Shown here piece by piece: positions 54,201-62,795 of a DNA stretch of 64,000 bases. The stretch is taken from contig NZ_CP029190.1 in the NCBI RefSeq assembly GCF_008642295.1, forward strand, positions 2,638,001-2,702,000, written 5' to 3'. The first letter of the stretch is position 1, and every line of letters starts with the position of its first letter. This DNA is from Streptomyces venezuelae. GTDB taxonomy: Bacteria > Actinomycetota > Actinomycetes > Streptomycetales > Streptomycetaceae. The notes under the pieces are model-generated. The model was given only the letters and a program-made list of their open reading frames with translations. It did not search any database and was not told where the DNA came from. The position numbers and the translations under genes are program-made.

Positions 54201-55214
54201 ATGCCCAAGTCCCGAGCCGCTCTCCTCACCCGCCGCGGGGTCCTGACCGCCGGCAGCGCCCTCTGCCTCGGCGCCGTCCTGGTCGGGTGCGGCTCGGGAA
54301 GCGCCGACGACAAGGGCGGGGCCTGGTCCTTCAAGGACGACCGCGGCCAGACCGCGAGCACCAAGGGCACCCCGAAGAACGTGGTGGCCTTCGTCGGCAC
54401 CGCCGCCGCGCTCCACGACTTCGGCGTCGAGGTCAAGGGCGTGTTCGGCCCGACCAAGACCGCCGACGGCAAGGCCGACATCCAGGCCGGCTCGCTCGAC
54501 GTCAACAAGGTCGAGATCCTCGGCAACGCCTTCGGCAAGTTCAACATCGAGAAGTACGCGGCCCTCAAGCCCGATCTGCTCGTCTCCAACGTGTGGGAGA
54601 AGGACACCCTCTGGTACGTCCCCGAGGAGTCCAAGGACAAGATCGGCAAGCTGGCACCGAGCGTCGGCCTCTTCTCCGGCCCCGACACCACCATGCCCAA
54701 GGCCATCGCCCGGAACGCCGAGCTCGCCGAGGCGCTGGGCGCCGACCTGAAGTCCAAGAAGACCACCGAGGCCAAGGCCCGCTTCGAGAAGGCCTCCGAG
54801 CGGCTGCGCCAGGTCGCCAGGGCCAACCCGGGCATCAAGGTGCTGATCGGCTCCGGCGACCCCGACCACTTCTACGTCTCGGTGCCGGACAAGGCCGCGG
54901 ACACCAAGTACTACAAGGAGCTCGGCGTCGAGTTCGTCGAGCCCCAGAACCCCGACGCGGCCGGCTTCTTCGAGCCGCTGTCCTGGGAGAACGCCGGCAA
55001 GTACCAGGCCGACCTGATCATCCTGGACAACCGCACCGGCACGCTCCAGGACAAGGACCTGCGCGCGGGCAAGCCCACCTGGGCGGGCCTGCCGGCGGTC
55101 AAGGCCAACCAGGTCGCCCCGCGGTTCGCCGAGCCGATCTTCTCCTACGACGCCTGCGCCAAGCTCCTCGAGGACCTGGCCGCCACCCTGGAGAAGGCCA
55201 AGAAGACCAGCTGA
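54201..55214 (+). CDS. desE: ferrioxamine-type siderophore-binding lipoprotein
   Basis: A 337-residue ABC transporter substrate-binding lipoprotein. A twin-Arg-like N-terminus (LTRRGVLTAGSALCLGAVLVGCG) ends in the lipobox LVGC, with the lipidated Cys near residue 30. The periplasmic-binding fold is of the helical-backbone siderophore type (NVVAFVGTAAALHDFGVEVKG..., FNIEKYAALKPDLLVSN). The iron box upstream, the SIP-type reductase downstream and the acdH/hexosaminidase neighbours match S. coelicolor desE, the ferrioxamine receptor. It needs a separate permease/ATPase, none of which is in the window. Confidence 0.87.
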   Translation: MPKSRAALLTRRGVLTAGSALCLGAVLVGCGSGSADDKGGAWSFKDDRGQTASTKGTPKNVVAFVGTAAALHDFGVEVKGVFGPTKTADGKADIQAGSLDVNKVEILGNAFGKFNIEKYAALKPDLLVSNVWEKDTLWYVPEESKDKIGKLAPSVGLFSGPDTTMPKAIARNAELAEALGADLKSKKTTEAKARFEKASERLRQVARANPGIKVLIGSGDPDHFYVSVPDKAADTKYYKELGVEFVEPQNPDAAGFFEPLSWENAGKYQADLIILDNRTGTLQDKDLRAGKPTWAGLPAVKANQVAPRFAEPIFSYDACAKLLEDLAATLEKAKKTS

Positions 55215-55302
55215 CGCCGGCCTCGGCGCCGGCCCCCGAGACCGGCGCCGGCGCACCCGTGCGCACCCGTACGACCGCAGCACTCCCGGGGGGATCCACC
55301 GC

Positions 55303-56193
55303 ATGACCGAGGACGGGGCAGCCGCCGCCCACTTCCGCTTCTTCGCGCTCGAGGTGCTGCGCACCCGCCGCCTGGGCCGCTCCTTCCTGCGGGTCACCTT
55401 CGGCGGCGACGCCCTCGCCGGCTTCCGCTCCGGCGGACACGACCAGAGCCTGTCGCTGTTCCTCCCGCCCCCGCACCGGGAGCACACCGAACTCCCGTCC
55501 ACCGACGAGCAGACCTGGTTCGCGGCCTGGCGGGGCATGCCGGACGAGGAGCGGCCGGCGATGCGCTCGTACACGGTGCGCGAGCAGCGGCGCACCGCCG
55601 AGGGCGTGGACGAGCTCGACATCGACTTCGTCCTGCACGGGGACTCCTCCCCCGCCTCGCACTGGGCGGGACGCGCCGTGACGGGCCGCCGGATCCTCGC
55701 CATCGGCCCCGCCGTCGCCGAGAACAAGTCGGTCCGCTTCCGGCCGCCGGCCGGTACGGACGCGTTCTGGATCTACGCCGACGAGACGGCGCTGCCGGCC
55801 GCCGCGGCCATCCTTCAGACGCTGCCGGCAGACCTCCCGGTCACGGCCTTCCTCGAAGTGCCGCACGCCGACGACCGGCTCGACCTCACCGCCCCGGCGG
55901 AGGCCCGCATCACCTGGATCGTCCGGGAGGGCGCCGGCCCCGAGCGCACCGAGCAGGTGCTCGGGATGGTGCGCCCGGCCGCGTTCCCCGAGGCGAAGGC
56001 CCCGTACGCGTGGATCGCGGGCGAGTCGGGCACCGTACGGGCGGTCCGCCGGCACCTGGTGCAGGAACGATCCCTCGACCGGCGCGCGGTCCGCTTCACC
56101 GGCTACTGGCGGCTGGGCGCCAGCGAGGAGCAGCTGCTGGCGGAGGCCTACGCCGGCCAGGCTCCGAGCGAGGAGCCCGAAGCGGCCCTGTAG
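55303..56193 (+). CDS. desF: siderophore-interacting protein, ferri-siderophore reductase
   Basis: A 296-residue SIP-family flavoprotein that reduces ferric siderophores to release iron. The FAD motif RSYTVR is at residues 88-93 and the NAD(P)H domain has RILAIGPAVAENKSVRF, DETALPAAAAILQTLP and YAWIAGESGTVRAVRRHL. It follows desE by 88 bp, in one iron-controlled operon. Its TAG stop is formed by the TA end and first G of the fold-back element that follows, so the C-terminus may have been altered by that insertion. Confidence 0.87.
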   Translation: MTEDGAAAAHFRFFALEVLRTRRLGRSFLRVTFGGDALAGFRSGGHDQSLSLFLPPPHREHTELPSTDEQTWFAAWRGMPDEERPAMRSYTVREQRRTAEGVDELDIDFVLHGDSSPASHWAGRAVTGRRILAIGPAVAENKSVRFRPPAGTDAFWIYADETALPAAAAILQTLPADLPVTAFLEVPHADDRLDLTAPAEARITWIVREGAGPERTEQVLGMVRPAAFPEAKAPYAWIAGESGTVRAVRRHLVQERSLDRRAVRFTGYWRLGASEEQLLAEAYAGQAPSEEPEAAL

Positions 56194-56355
56194 GGGGTGT
56201 CCGGTGGATCAGGGCCGGAAGGCCCGGGTCGTCTGGTGCCGTGGATTGCAAGGCGGAGGAGGGAGTCGACGCGGAGCGTCGGCGACCGACGACAACGCGG
56301 CAAGCCGCGGTGCCAGGCGGGCCGGGCCCGGCCCTGATCCACCGGACACCCCCTA
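56191..56355. mobile_element. 165-bp fold-back (MITE-like) element with 28-bp perfect terminal inverted repeats
   Basis: TAGGGGGTGTCCGGTGGATC... (28 bases, 56191-56218) is repeated exactly in inverse at 56328-56355. The outermost TA on each side could be a duplicated TA target, as in IS630/Tc1-like elements, leaving ends GGGGGTGTCC/GGACACCCCC. The inner part is also partly self-complementary (for example CTGGTGCCGTGG against CCGCGGTGCCAG), so the whole element could fold into one long hairpin. No reading frame of its own. It occupies the place where desABCD would be expected. Confidence 0.85.
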
Positions 56356-56370
56356 AGGCCCCCTGGTTGT

Positions 56371-56416
56371 CCGGGCGCGCGTCGATACGGTCCCTCGACG
56401 CGCGCCCGGCTTTTTT
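56371..56416 (+). terminator. strong rho-independent terminator
   Basis: A 15-bp perfect stem (CCGGGCGCGCGTCGA with TCGACGCGCGCCCGG), nine-base loop, then CTTTTTT. It ends rightward transcription from desE-desF and may once have closed a longer des operon. Confidence 0.9.
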
Positions 56417-56435
56417 GTGCGCGGGCCGTGCGGGC

Positions 56436-58019
56436 CTACGGCCAGGGGACGTCGGGGGCGCGGAAGTAGCCGATGTCCTGGGCGGTCAGCCGCGGGCCGT
56501 GCGAGGCCAGGCGCTGGGAGTACGCGGCCCAGTCCAGCTTGGCGGCCGGGGACCAGCCCAGTTCCGCGATGCCCAGCACCCGCGGGAAGGCCATCAGCTC
56601 CAGGTCGGCCCGGGTGGCGATGGTTTCCGTCCAGAGCGGGGCCTCCACCCCCAGCACCGCGGACTCCGGGACCCCGGCGAGGTGGGTCCCCGGGTCCCAG
56701 GCGTAGGACCGCCGCACCGGGACATGGCCCGCCCAGGCCAGCCCCAGCGCGGTGTCCTTGTCGTACTTCATGTCCAGGTAGGCGCGGTCGGCCGGGGAGA
56801 GGATCAGCCGGTGGCCGGCCTTCGCAGCCGCCGCCACCCGGTCCCGCTCGGCCGCCGGGGTCTTGTCGTGGCCCCACCACTGGAGCACCGCGCCCGGCGC
56901 CGGCTCCGCCGCCGCCAGCTGATGCCAGGCCACCACCGTCTTGCCCTGGCCGGCCACCGCCTCCTGGGCCCGCTTCATGAAGGCCGCGTAGTCCGCCGCC
57001 GGGGTCGCATGGGCCTCGTCGCCGCCGATGTGCAGGTACCGGCCCGGGGTGAGGGCGGCGAGTTCCCGCAGCACGTCCTCGACGAACTCGTAGGTGACCT
57101 CCTTGGACACGCACAGGGAGCTGAAGCCGACCTTGATCCCGGTGTAGCGGTCCGGGGCCTTGCCGTCGCAGTTCAGCTCCGGGTAGGAGGCGAGGGCGGC
57201 GTTGGTGTGGCCGGGCATGTCGATCTCCGGGACCACCTCCACGTACCGCTCGGCCGCGTACTCCACCAGCTCGCGGTAGTCGTCCTTGGTCCAGTGGCCG
57301 CCGGGGCCGCCGCCGACCCCGCCCACCCCGCCGTACTCGGCGAGCCGCGGCCAGGAGTCGACGGCCAGCCGCCAGCCCTGGTCGTCGGTCAGGTGTACAT
57401 GCAGCTTGTTGATCTTGTACTGGGCGAGCTGGTCGAGGTACCGCTTCACCTGCGGGACCGTGAAGTAGTGCCGGGCGATGTCGATCATCGCGCCGCGGTA
57501 GGCGAAGCGCGGCCGGTCGGCGACCGTGCCGCCTGGGACCTCCCCGGCTCCGGAGGCCGGCACCAGCTGGCGCAGCGTCTGCCCGGCGTAGAACAGCCCG
57601 GCCGGGGTGCGGGCGGTCAGGGTCACGGCGGCGGCGGTGGACTCCAGCCGGTAGCCCTCCTCCGCCAGCTCTGCCGCGGACTCGTCCAGCCGCAGCAGGA
57701 TTCCGTCGCCCGCACCGCCGTCCACCACGGGCAGCGGCAGCCCGCTGGGGCCGCGCAGCTGTTCGGCGAGCCGCTCGCCGATCTGCCGCACCTCCTCGGA
57801 GCCGGTACCGGTACGGATCACCGTGCCCGGGACCAGGCGGTAGCCGGCGCCGCCGGGACGGACGGCGGCGGGGGCGGGCAGGATGCGTTCGTACGGCGGG
57901 GGCTCGGCATGGCGGAGCAGCTCCCCGGATTTTGCGTCGTCGGCACCGCTGGGCTCCGTACAGGAGACCGCCGCCGTGAGGATCAGCAGGACACCGAGTG
58001 CGCGCAGGACCCGTCTCAT
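56436..58019 (-). CDS. beta-N-acetylhexosaminidase, GH20 lipoprotein
   Basis: A 527-residue GH20 enzyme. Lipobox AVSC with the Cys near residue 20. A GH20b domain (about 45-170) precedes the catalytic barrel (about 175-520). The catalytic Asp-Glu pair is in LHIGGDEAH near residue 330, with the substrate-binding YRGAMIDIARHYF near 185 and HVHLTDDQGWR near 220. It releases terminal GlcNAc/GalNAc, for example from chitobiose, outside the cell. ATG 58019 fits the signal peptide; the longer frame on this strand is non-coding. Confidence 0.92.
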   Translation of the reverse strand: MRRVLRALGVLLILTAAVSCTEPSGADDAKSGELLRHAEPPPYERILPAPAAVRPGGAGYRLVPGTVIRTGTGSEEVRQIGERLAEQLRGPSGLPLPVVDGGAGDGILLRLDESAAELAEEGYRLESTAAAVTLTARTPAGLFYAGQTLRQLVPASGAGEVPGGTVADRPRFAYRGAMIDIARHYFTVPQVKRYLDQLAQYKINKLHVHLTDDQGWRLAVDSWPRLAEYGGVGGVGGGPGGHWTKDDYRELVEYAAERYVEVVPEIDMPGHTNAALASYPELNCDGKAPDRYTGIKVGFSSLCVSKEVTYEFVEDVLRELAALTPGRYLHIGGDEAHATPAADYAAFMKRAQEAVAGQGKTVVAWHQLAAAEPAPGAVLQWWGHDKTPAAERDRVAAAAKAGHRLILSPADRAYLDMKYDKDTALGLAWAGHVPVRRSYAWDPGTHLAGVPESAVLGVEAPLWTETIATRADLELMAFPRVLGIAELGWSPAAKLDWAAYSQRLASHGPRLTAQDIGYFRAPDVPWP

Positions 58020-58071
58020 GAGCACAGGTATAGGCCAACTGCCTTGCTCCACACGATGGGAGAATCGCCGG

Positions 58072-58956
58072 ATGGCGGAAATCATCCAAAAGGACGGCAC
58101 GTGGATCTTCGACGGGGACACCGTGCGCATCGTGCCCGGCCGGGACAAGGGGACCGGACTGCTGCGGCAGACACTCGGCGAGGTGGCCGTGCCCCTGCGG
58201 GCCGTGGCGGGCATCTCCCACGAGCCCGGCCGCAAGGCGGGCCGGCTGCGGCTGCGGCTGCGTGACGGCGCGGACCCGCTGCTCCACCTGACGGCCGGGC
58301 GGCTGCCCGAGGCCTCCGATCCGTACCGGCTGACCGTGGAGGCCGACCGGACCGGGGTGGCCGAGTACTTCGTGGACGAGGTGCGCAACGCCCTGCTGCT
58401 GGACCAGGTCGACCCCGGCCCGGCGGACGGGTGGCTGCTGCCGGGGCCGGCCGTGCCGATCACGGTGGGGGCGGGCGACGGAACGGCCTCGTTCGACGGG
58501 ACGCGGGTGTCCCTGGAGTGGAACTGGAAGACGGAGGACGCCAAGGCCTCCGGCGGGACCCGGTCCTTTGCGGTGGCGGACATCAGCGCGGTGGAGTGGT
58601 ACCCCGCGGCAGGGCTGGAGAACGGCTGGCTCCGGTTCTCCGTGGCCGGGAGCGGGTCGAAGGCTCCGGAGCCCAAGTACGACCCGCACGCCGTGGAGCT
58701 CTTCGGCTTCAAGAAGGACCCGCTGATGGCGCTGGTCGGGGCCGCGGTGCTGGCCCGGATGCCGCATCCGTCGGCCCCGCGGGATGAGGCACCGCCGGCC
58801 GTGCCGGCCGTGCCGACCCCTCAGGCCGCGGATACCGCGGACGATCACGATGCACTGCTGCGGCGGCTGCGCGAGCTGGGCGAACTGCACCAGGCGGGGG
58901 TGCTCACCCCGGAGGAGTTCGCCGCGGCCAAGGCGGCGGTACTGCGCCGTTTCTAG
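58072..58956 (+). CDS. DUF4429 (two copies) + SHOCT domain protein
   Basis: A 294-residue protein with two DUF4429 repeats, each starting with a strand-rich D-G-x-x-x-W/F pattern (IIQKDGTWIFDGDTVRIVP at 4-22; GDGTASFDGTRVSLEWNWK at about 135-155), and a C-terminal SHOCT helix (LLRRLRELGELHQAGVLTPEEFAAAKAAVLRRF). DUF4429 is a PH-like fold of unknown function, SHOCT probably an oligomerisation element. The first ATG after a good spacer is used. Confidence 0.83.
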   Translation: MAEIIQKDGTWIFDGDTVRIVPGRDKGTGLLRQTLGEVAVPLRAVAGISHEPGRKAGRLRLRLRDGADPLLHLTAGRLPEASDPYRLTVEADRTGVAEYFVDEVRNALLLDQVDPGPADGWLLPGPAVPITVGAGDGTASFDGTRVSLEWNWKTEDAKASGGTRSFAVADISAVEWYPAAGLENGWLRFSVAGSGSKAPEPKYDPHAVELFGFKKDPLMALVGAAVLARMPHPSAPRDEAPPAVPAVPTPQAADTADDHDALLRRLRELGELHQAGVLTPEEFAAAKAAVLRRF

Positions 58957-58962
58957 ACGCAG

Positions 58963-58978
58963 ACAGGTCTGGACCATT
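58963..58978. promoter_or_regulatory. DasR-like (dre) operator
   Basis: ACAGGTCTGGACCATT compared with the dre consensus A(G/C)TGGTCTAGACCA(G/C)T differs at three positions (3, 9 and 15). DasR is the GntR-type repressor of GlcNAc/chitin metabolism whose effector is glucosamine-6-phosphate. It lies just before the hairpin at 58979 and 385 bp upstream of glmS, which makes that compound. Confidence 0.6.
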
Positions 58979-59008
58979 AAGATCCTGCCCGAATTCGGGC
59001 AGGATCTT
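58979..59008. terminator. hairpin after the DUF4429 gene
   Basis: AAGATCCTGCCCG / AATT / CGGGCAGGATCTT, a perfect 13-bp stem followed by T, between the DUF4429 gene and the next short gene. Confidence 0.78.
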
Positions 59009-59021
59009 TGCGTTCCGAGGC

Positions 59022-59318
59022 ATGAGACGTCAGTATCTACGGGTGCTCGACCGCCGCCCGTCGCATGACGATCTTGTCGACCACCTGGTGCGCAGCACCG
59101 CGCTCCAGCGCGGGGAGGCGGCCCGGGTGGTGCTCGACGTGCTGGCGTACTTCGACGAGACGACCGAGGAGTTCGTCCGCCGCCGCCACCGCGAGCTCCA
59201 GTCCGGCGGTGCGGTGAACGCGGAGATCTTCGACCGGATCGCGGCCGAACTGCCGCACCGCGCCGTGGCGCCCCCGGAGCTCTCGCTCCGGCAGCTGCGC
59301 CGGATCGTCTACGGCTGA
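59022..59318 (+). CDS. conserved-type hypothetical protein upstream of glmS
   Basis: A 98-residue basic, mainly helical protein: VLDRRPSHDDLVDHLVRSTALQRGEAARVVLDVLAYFDETTEEFVRRRHRELQ..., ending LSLRQLRRIVYG. No motif recognised. It starts right after the terminator hairpin and ends 49 bp before glmS, so it may be cotranscribed with it. Confidence 0.65.
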   Translation: MRRQYLRVLDRRPSHDDLVDHLVRSTALQRGEAARVVLDVLAYFDETTEEFVRRRHRELQSGGAVNAEIFDRIAAELPHRAVAPPELSLRQLRRIVYG

Positions 59319-59367
59319 GGCAGTCGGCCGAGCACACACACCGGAACTTCAGGAGGGGCACAACCAC

Positions 59368-61185
59368 ATGTGCGGAATCGTCGGTTACATCGGCAAGCGT
59401 GACGTGGCACCACTGCTGCTCGAGGGCCTCCAGCGGCTCGAGTACCGCGGCTACGACTCCGCGGGCATCGTCGTCAACAGCCCGAAGGCCGGCGCGCTCA
59501 AGATGGTCAAGGCCAAGGGCCGGGTCCGGGACCTGGAGGCGCGTGTCCCCAAGCGCTTCGCCGGCACCACCGGTATCGCCCACACCCGCTGGGCCACCCA
59601 CGGCGCCCCGAGCGACATCAACTCGCACCCGCACCTGGACCCGGAGAACAAGGTCGCCGTCGTCCACAACGGCATCGTCGACAACGCCTCCGAGCTGCGC
59701 GCCAAGCTCGAAGCGGACGGCGTGGTCTTCGCCTCCGAGACCGACACCGAGGTGATCACCCACCTGATCGCCCGCTCCACGGCCGACTCCCTGGAGGAGA
59801 AGGTCCGCGAGGCGGTCAAGCTCATCGAGGGCACCTACGGCATCGCCGTCATGCACGCCGACTTCACCGACCGCATCGTGGTCGCCCGCAACGGCTCCCC
59901 GGTGATCCTCGGCATCGGCGAGAAGGAGATGCTCGTCGCCTCCGACGTCGCCGCGCTGATCGCCCACACCCGCCAGGTCGTCACCCTGAACGACGGCGAG
60001 ATGGCCACCCTGAAGGCCGACGACTTCCGCACCTACACCACCAGCGGTACGAAGACCACCGCCACCCCGGAGACCGTGGAGTGGGAGGCCGCCTCCTACG
60101 ACATGGGCGGCCACGACACCTACATGCACAAGGAGATCTCCGAGCAGCCCGACGCGGTCGACCGCGTGCTGCGCGGCCGGATCGACGACCGCTTCAACAC
60201 CGTGCACCTGGGCGGCCTGAACCTGGACCCGCGCGAGGCGCGCGGCATCCGCCGGGTGAAGATCCTGGGCTGCGGCACCTCCTACCACGCGGGCCTGATC
60301 GGCGCCGGCCTGATCGAGGGCATGGCCCGGATCCCCGCCGACGCCGAGCCGGCCTCGGAGTTCCGCTACCGCAACCCGGTGGTGGACCCCGACACCCTGT
60401 ACATCGCGGTCTCCCAGTCCGGTGAGACGTACGACGTGCTGGCCGCGGTGCAGGAGCTCAAGCGCAAGGGCGCGCGGGTGCTGGGCGTGGTCAACGTGGT
60501 CGGCTCCGCGATCGCCCGCGAGGCGGACGGCGGCGTGTACGTGCACGCCGGCCCGGAGGTCTGCGTGGTCTCCACCAAGTGCTTCACCAACACCGTGGTG
60601 GCCTTTGCGCTGCTGGCCGTCCACCTCGGCCGGATCCGGGACCTGTCGGTGACCGACGGCAAGCGGATCATCGAGGGCCTGCGGAAGCTGCCCGCGCAGA
60701 TCCAGGAGATCCTGGCGCAGGAAGAGGACATCAAGAAGCTGGCGGCGGAGTACGCGGACGCCAAGTCGATGATGTTCATCGGCCGGGTCCGCGGCTACCC
60801 GGTGGCCCTGGAGGCCTCCCTCAAGCTGAAGGAGATCTCCTACATCCACGCCGAGGCGTACCCGGCCTCCGAGCTCAAGCACGGCCCGCTGGCGCTGATC
60901 GAGCCCTCGCTGCCGACGGTCGCGATCGTGCCGGACGACGACCTGCTGGAGAAGAACCGCGCGGCGCTGGAGGAGATCAAGGCCCGCAGCGGCCGGATCC
61001 TGGCGGTGGCCCACCGCGAGCAGGAGAAGGCCGACCACACCATCGTCGTCCCGAAGAACGAGGACGAGCTGGACCCGATCCTGATGGGCATCCCGCTCCA
61101 GCTCCTGGCGTACCACACGGCCCTGGCCCTGGGCCGGGACATCGACAAGCCGCGCAACCTGGCGAAGTCCGTCACCGTCGAGTAG
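59368..61185 (+). CDS. glmS: glutamine--fructose-6-phosphate aminotransferase (isomerising)
   Basis: A 605-residue GlmS. The N-terminal class II glutaminase domain begins MCGIVGYIGKRDVAP with Cys2 as nucleophile, then HTRWATHG near residue 75. Two SIS sugar-isomerase domains follow (KILGCGTSYHAGLIGAG near 300; RVRGYPVALEASLKLKEISYIHAEAYPASELKHGPLALIE near 475-510), and the C-terminus ends LAKSVTVE. It makes glucosamine-6-phosphate for peptidoglycan and, through DasR, a signal. An AGGAGG site precedes the ATG. I see no glmS ribozyme upstream. Confidence 0.95.
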   Translation: MCGIVGYIGKRDVAPLLLEGLQRLEYRGYDSAGIVVNSPKAGALKMVKAKGRVRDLEARVPKRFAGTTGIAHTRWATHGAPSDINSHPHLDPENKVAVVHNGIVDNASELRAKLEADGVVFASETDTEVITHLIARSTADSLEEKVREAVKLIEGTYGIAVMHADFTDRIVVARNGSPVILGIGEKEMLVASDVAALIAHTRQVVTLNDGEMATLKADDFRTYTTSGTKTTATPETVEWEAASYDMGGHDTYMHKEISEQPDAVDRVLRGRIDDRFNTVHLGGLNLDPREARGIRRVKILGCGTSYHAGLIGAGLIEGMARIPADAEPASEFRYRNPVVDPDTLYIAVSQSGETYDVLAAVQELKRKGARVLGVVNVVGSAIAREADGGVYVHAGPEVCVVSTKCFTNTVVAFALLAVHLGRIRDLSVTDGKRIIEGLRKLPAQIQEILAQEEDIKKLAAEYADAKSMMFIGRVRGYPVALEASLKLKEISYIHAEAYPASELKHGPLALIEPSLPTVAIVPDDDLLEKNRAALEEIKARSGRILAVAHREQEKADHTIVVPKNEDELDPILMGIPLQLLAYHTALALGRDIDKPRNLAKSVTVE

Positions 61186-61217
61186 CCCGCACCGGGCAGC
61201 GCCCCGGCGACGACAGC

Positions 61218-61253
61218 GGAACGGCCCCGTGCATCCCTGCACGGGGCCGTTCC
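61218..61253. terminator. hairpin between glmS and the convergent YaaH-like gene
   Basis: A 16-bp perfect stem (GGAACGGCCCCGTGCA with TGCACGGGGCCGTTCC), loop TCCC; serves both convergent genes. Confidence 0.85.
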
Positions 61254-61278
61254 CGTCCCGCCGGACGGGTACCGGGGT

Positions 61279-61845
61279 TCAGCTCGCGGCGACCGCGCCG
61301 CGGCGCGACCGGCCCAGAGCCATCGGCCAGTTGGCCAGCGCGGCGGTGGCGCCGTACCAGGCGAGCAGACCCGAGACCGCGGCCACCCAGCCGCCGGCCT
61401 TGGCCAGGCCACCGCTCTCCGCGAAGGCGCTGATGGCCAGCAGGAGCAGGGACAGGGTGAGCAGGGCGTACATGCCCTGGCCGAACAGGCCGCCCGAGGA
61501 GGCGACCGTGAGGCTCAGCGCGAGCAGCGCGAAGAGCACCAGAAACGTTCCGCCTGCTTCCGCGGAGACCTCGGCCCCGGCTCCCTTGGCCCAGGTGAAC
61601 CAGAAGACGCCCAGGCCCGCGAACGCGGTGCCGTTGAATCCGTTGCCGCCGCGGTACTCGAGGAGCCCGAGGAGGAAGAGGGCGGCGCCGCCGACGTACA
61701 TGGCGAGGAGGACGGAATCGGCCGCCGAGACACCGTCGATCACTCCGGTGTGGCCGATTCCGAATGCGAGAAGGGTGAGACCCAGGGCCAGGTGCCCCAG
61801 GGTCGAAGTCGTGGCCGTGCTTCCCGCAGAGACGTCATTGTCCAC
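61279..61845 (-). CDS. GPR1/FUN34/YaaH family transporter
   Basis: A 188-residue membrane protein with six hydrophobic helices, the size of bacterial SatP/YaaH acetate-succinate transporters. Family-like features: LGHLALGLTLLAFGIGHTG near residue 15, and FAGLGVFWFTW near 75. The classical NPAPLGL motif is changed to LGHLALG, so substrate is uncertain. Confidence 0.8.
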   Translation of the reverse strand: MDNDVSAGSTATTSTLGHLALGLTLLAFGIGHTGVIDGVSAADSVLLAMYVGGAALFLLGLLEYRGGNGFNGTAFAGLGVFWFTWAKGAGAEVSAEAGGTFLVLFALLALSLTVASSGGLFGQGMYALLTLSLLLLAISAFAESGGLAKAGGWVAAVSGLLAWYGATAALANWPMALGRSRRGAVAAS

Positions 61846-61954
61846 GGCGGGGCTCCCTTCGATCTGCAGTTTTGTGCTGCTACCCAGCGAGTTTTATGTA
61901 CCCTTCACACCGGGTCACAACCGCACAATGCGCAGTCAAGCCGTCACGGAGCGA

Positions 61955-62488
61955 TTACGGAATGACAACGACGGGCCGCTGGGCGCGCTTGGCCAGCCGG
62001 CCGGCCACCGAGCCGAAGATCCGCCCCACGATCCCGTGCGTGGAACCGACCACGATCGCGTCGGCCGAGTACTCGCGGCCGACCTCCTCCAGCTCGTGGC
62101 AGATGTCCCCGCCCCGCTCGACCAGGATCCACGGCACCTCGGCCAGATAGTCGGCACAGGCCAGTTCCAGCCCCAGCACCTCGGTGCGGTGGTCCGGCAC
62201 GTCGACGAAGACCGGGGGCTCGCAGCCGGCCCACACGGTGGTGGGCAGCCGGTTGGCCACATGCACGATGATCAGACCGGATCCGGACCTGCGGGCCATC
62301 CCGATCGCATACGCGAGCGCCCGTTCACTGGAGGTGGAACCGTCGAAACCCACCACGACTCCGTGCCGGAAGGCCGGATCGCAGGGGTGGGGGCGGGTGT
62401 CCTCCGCGGCGCGCAGGTCGGCCGACGCGGCGTCGGAGACGCGCTTGCGCTTGCGGTCCGCGGGTTCGGGGAATTCGTGACCGGCCAT
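61955..62488 (-). CDS. universal stress protein (UspA family)
   Basis: A 177-residue single UspA domain with a Lys/Arg/Asp-rich N-terminal extension of about 40 residues. The ATP-binding pattern is present: VVVGFDGSTSSERAL near residue 45 and VVGSTHGIVGRIFGSVAGRLAKRAQRPVVVI at the end. ATG 62488 gives this layout. Confidence 0.87.
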   Translation of the reverse strand: MAGHEFPEPADRKRKRVSDAASADLRAAEDTRPHPCDPAFRHGVVVGFDGSTSSERALAYAIGMARRSGSGLIIVHVANRLPTTVWAGCEPPVFVDVPDHRTEVLGLELACADYLAEVPWILVERGGDICHELEEVGREYSADAIVVGSTHGIVGRIFGSVAGRLAKRAQRPVVVIP

Positions 62489-62795
62489 GAATGTCTCGGC
62501 GTTTGGATCCTCGGGAATCAACGGGCGGATGGCGACGCAGGGTGACGGAGCTCTGTCCGGGAAGCATCTTCCCAGGCCCTTACCCACCAGGGTACGGCGA
62601 CACTCCTGTCCTGGACAGGGCTTGCCGCCCTTGGAGAGCGTCCCAGGGAGCATGCCGGAGCCGGACCTCCTTGGCAATGGCGGATGCCCCCTACAGGCAG
62701 TGACGAGCCACCCGGTCGCACAGTGACCGAGCCCGCCGGACGGCGTTGGACAAGAGTCCGAGCCGTGAAGGAAGAGCCCGCAGGGGAGTACAGCC
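62489..62795. promoter_or_regulatory. 307-bp divergent promoter region with palindromes
   Basis: No gene. Holds GGGAAG-CAT-CTTCCC (62559-62573) and the perfect 15-base palindrome CCTGTCC-T-GGACAGG (62605-62619), which could be regulator sites for the stress protein gene and/or the following gene. No regulator assigned. Confidence 0.45.

Noticed and set aside
56191..56355. Intrinsic terminator of desF
   Set aside because: No T-tract at the end, arms carry TA ends and the size is too large; a true terminator follows at 56371.
59319..59367. glmS ribozyme upstream of glmS
   Set aside because: Only 49 bp lie before the start and no ribozyme core can be seen.
56353..61242. 1629-codon open frame on the minus strand
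   Set aside because: Shadow of glmS, the DUF4429 gene and the hexosaminidase in other frames; low-complexity Arg/Gly/Asp composition, no domain.
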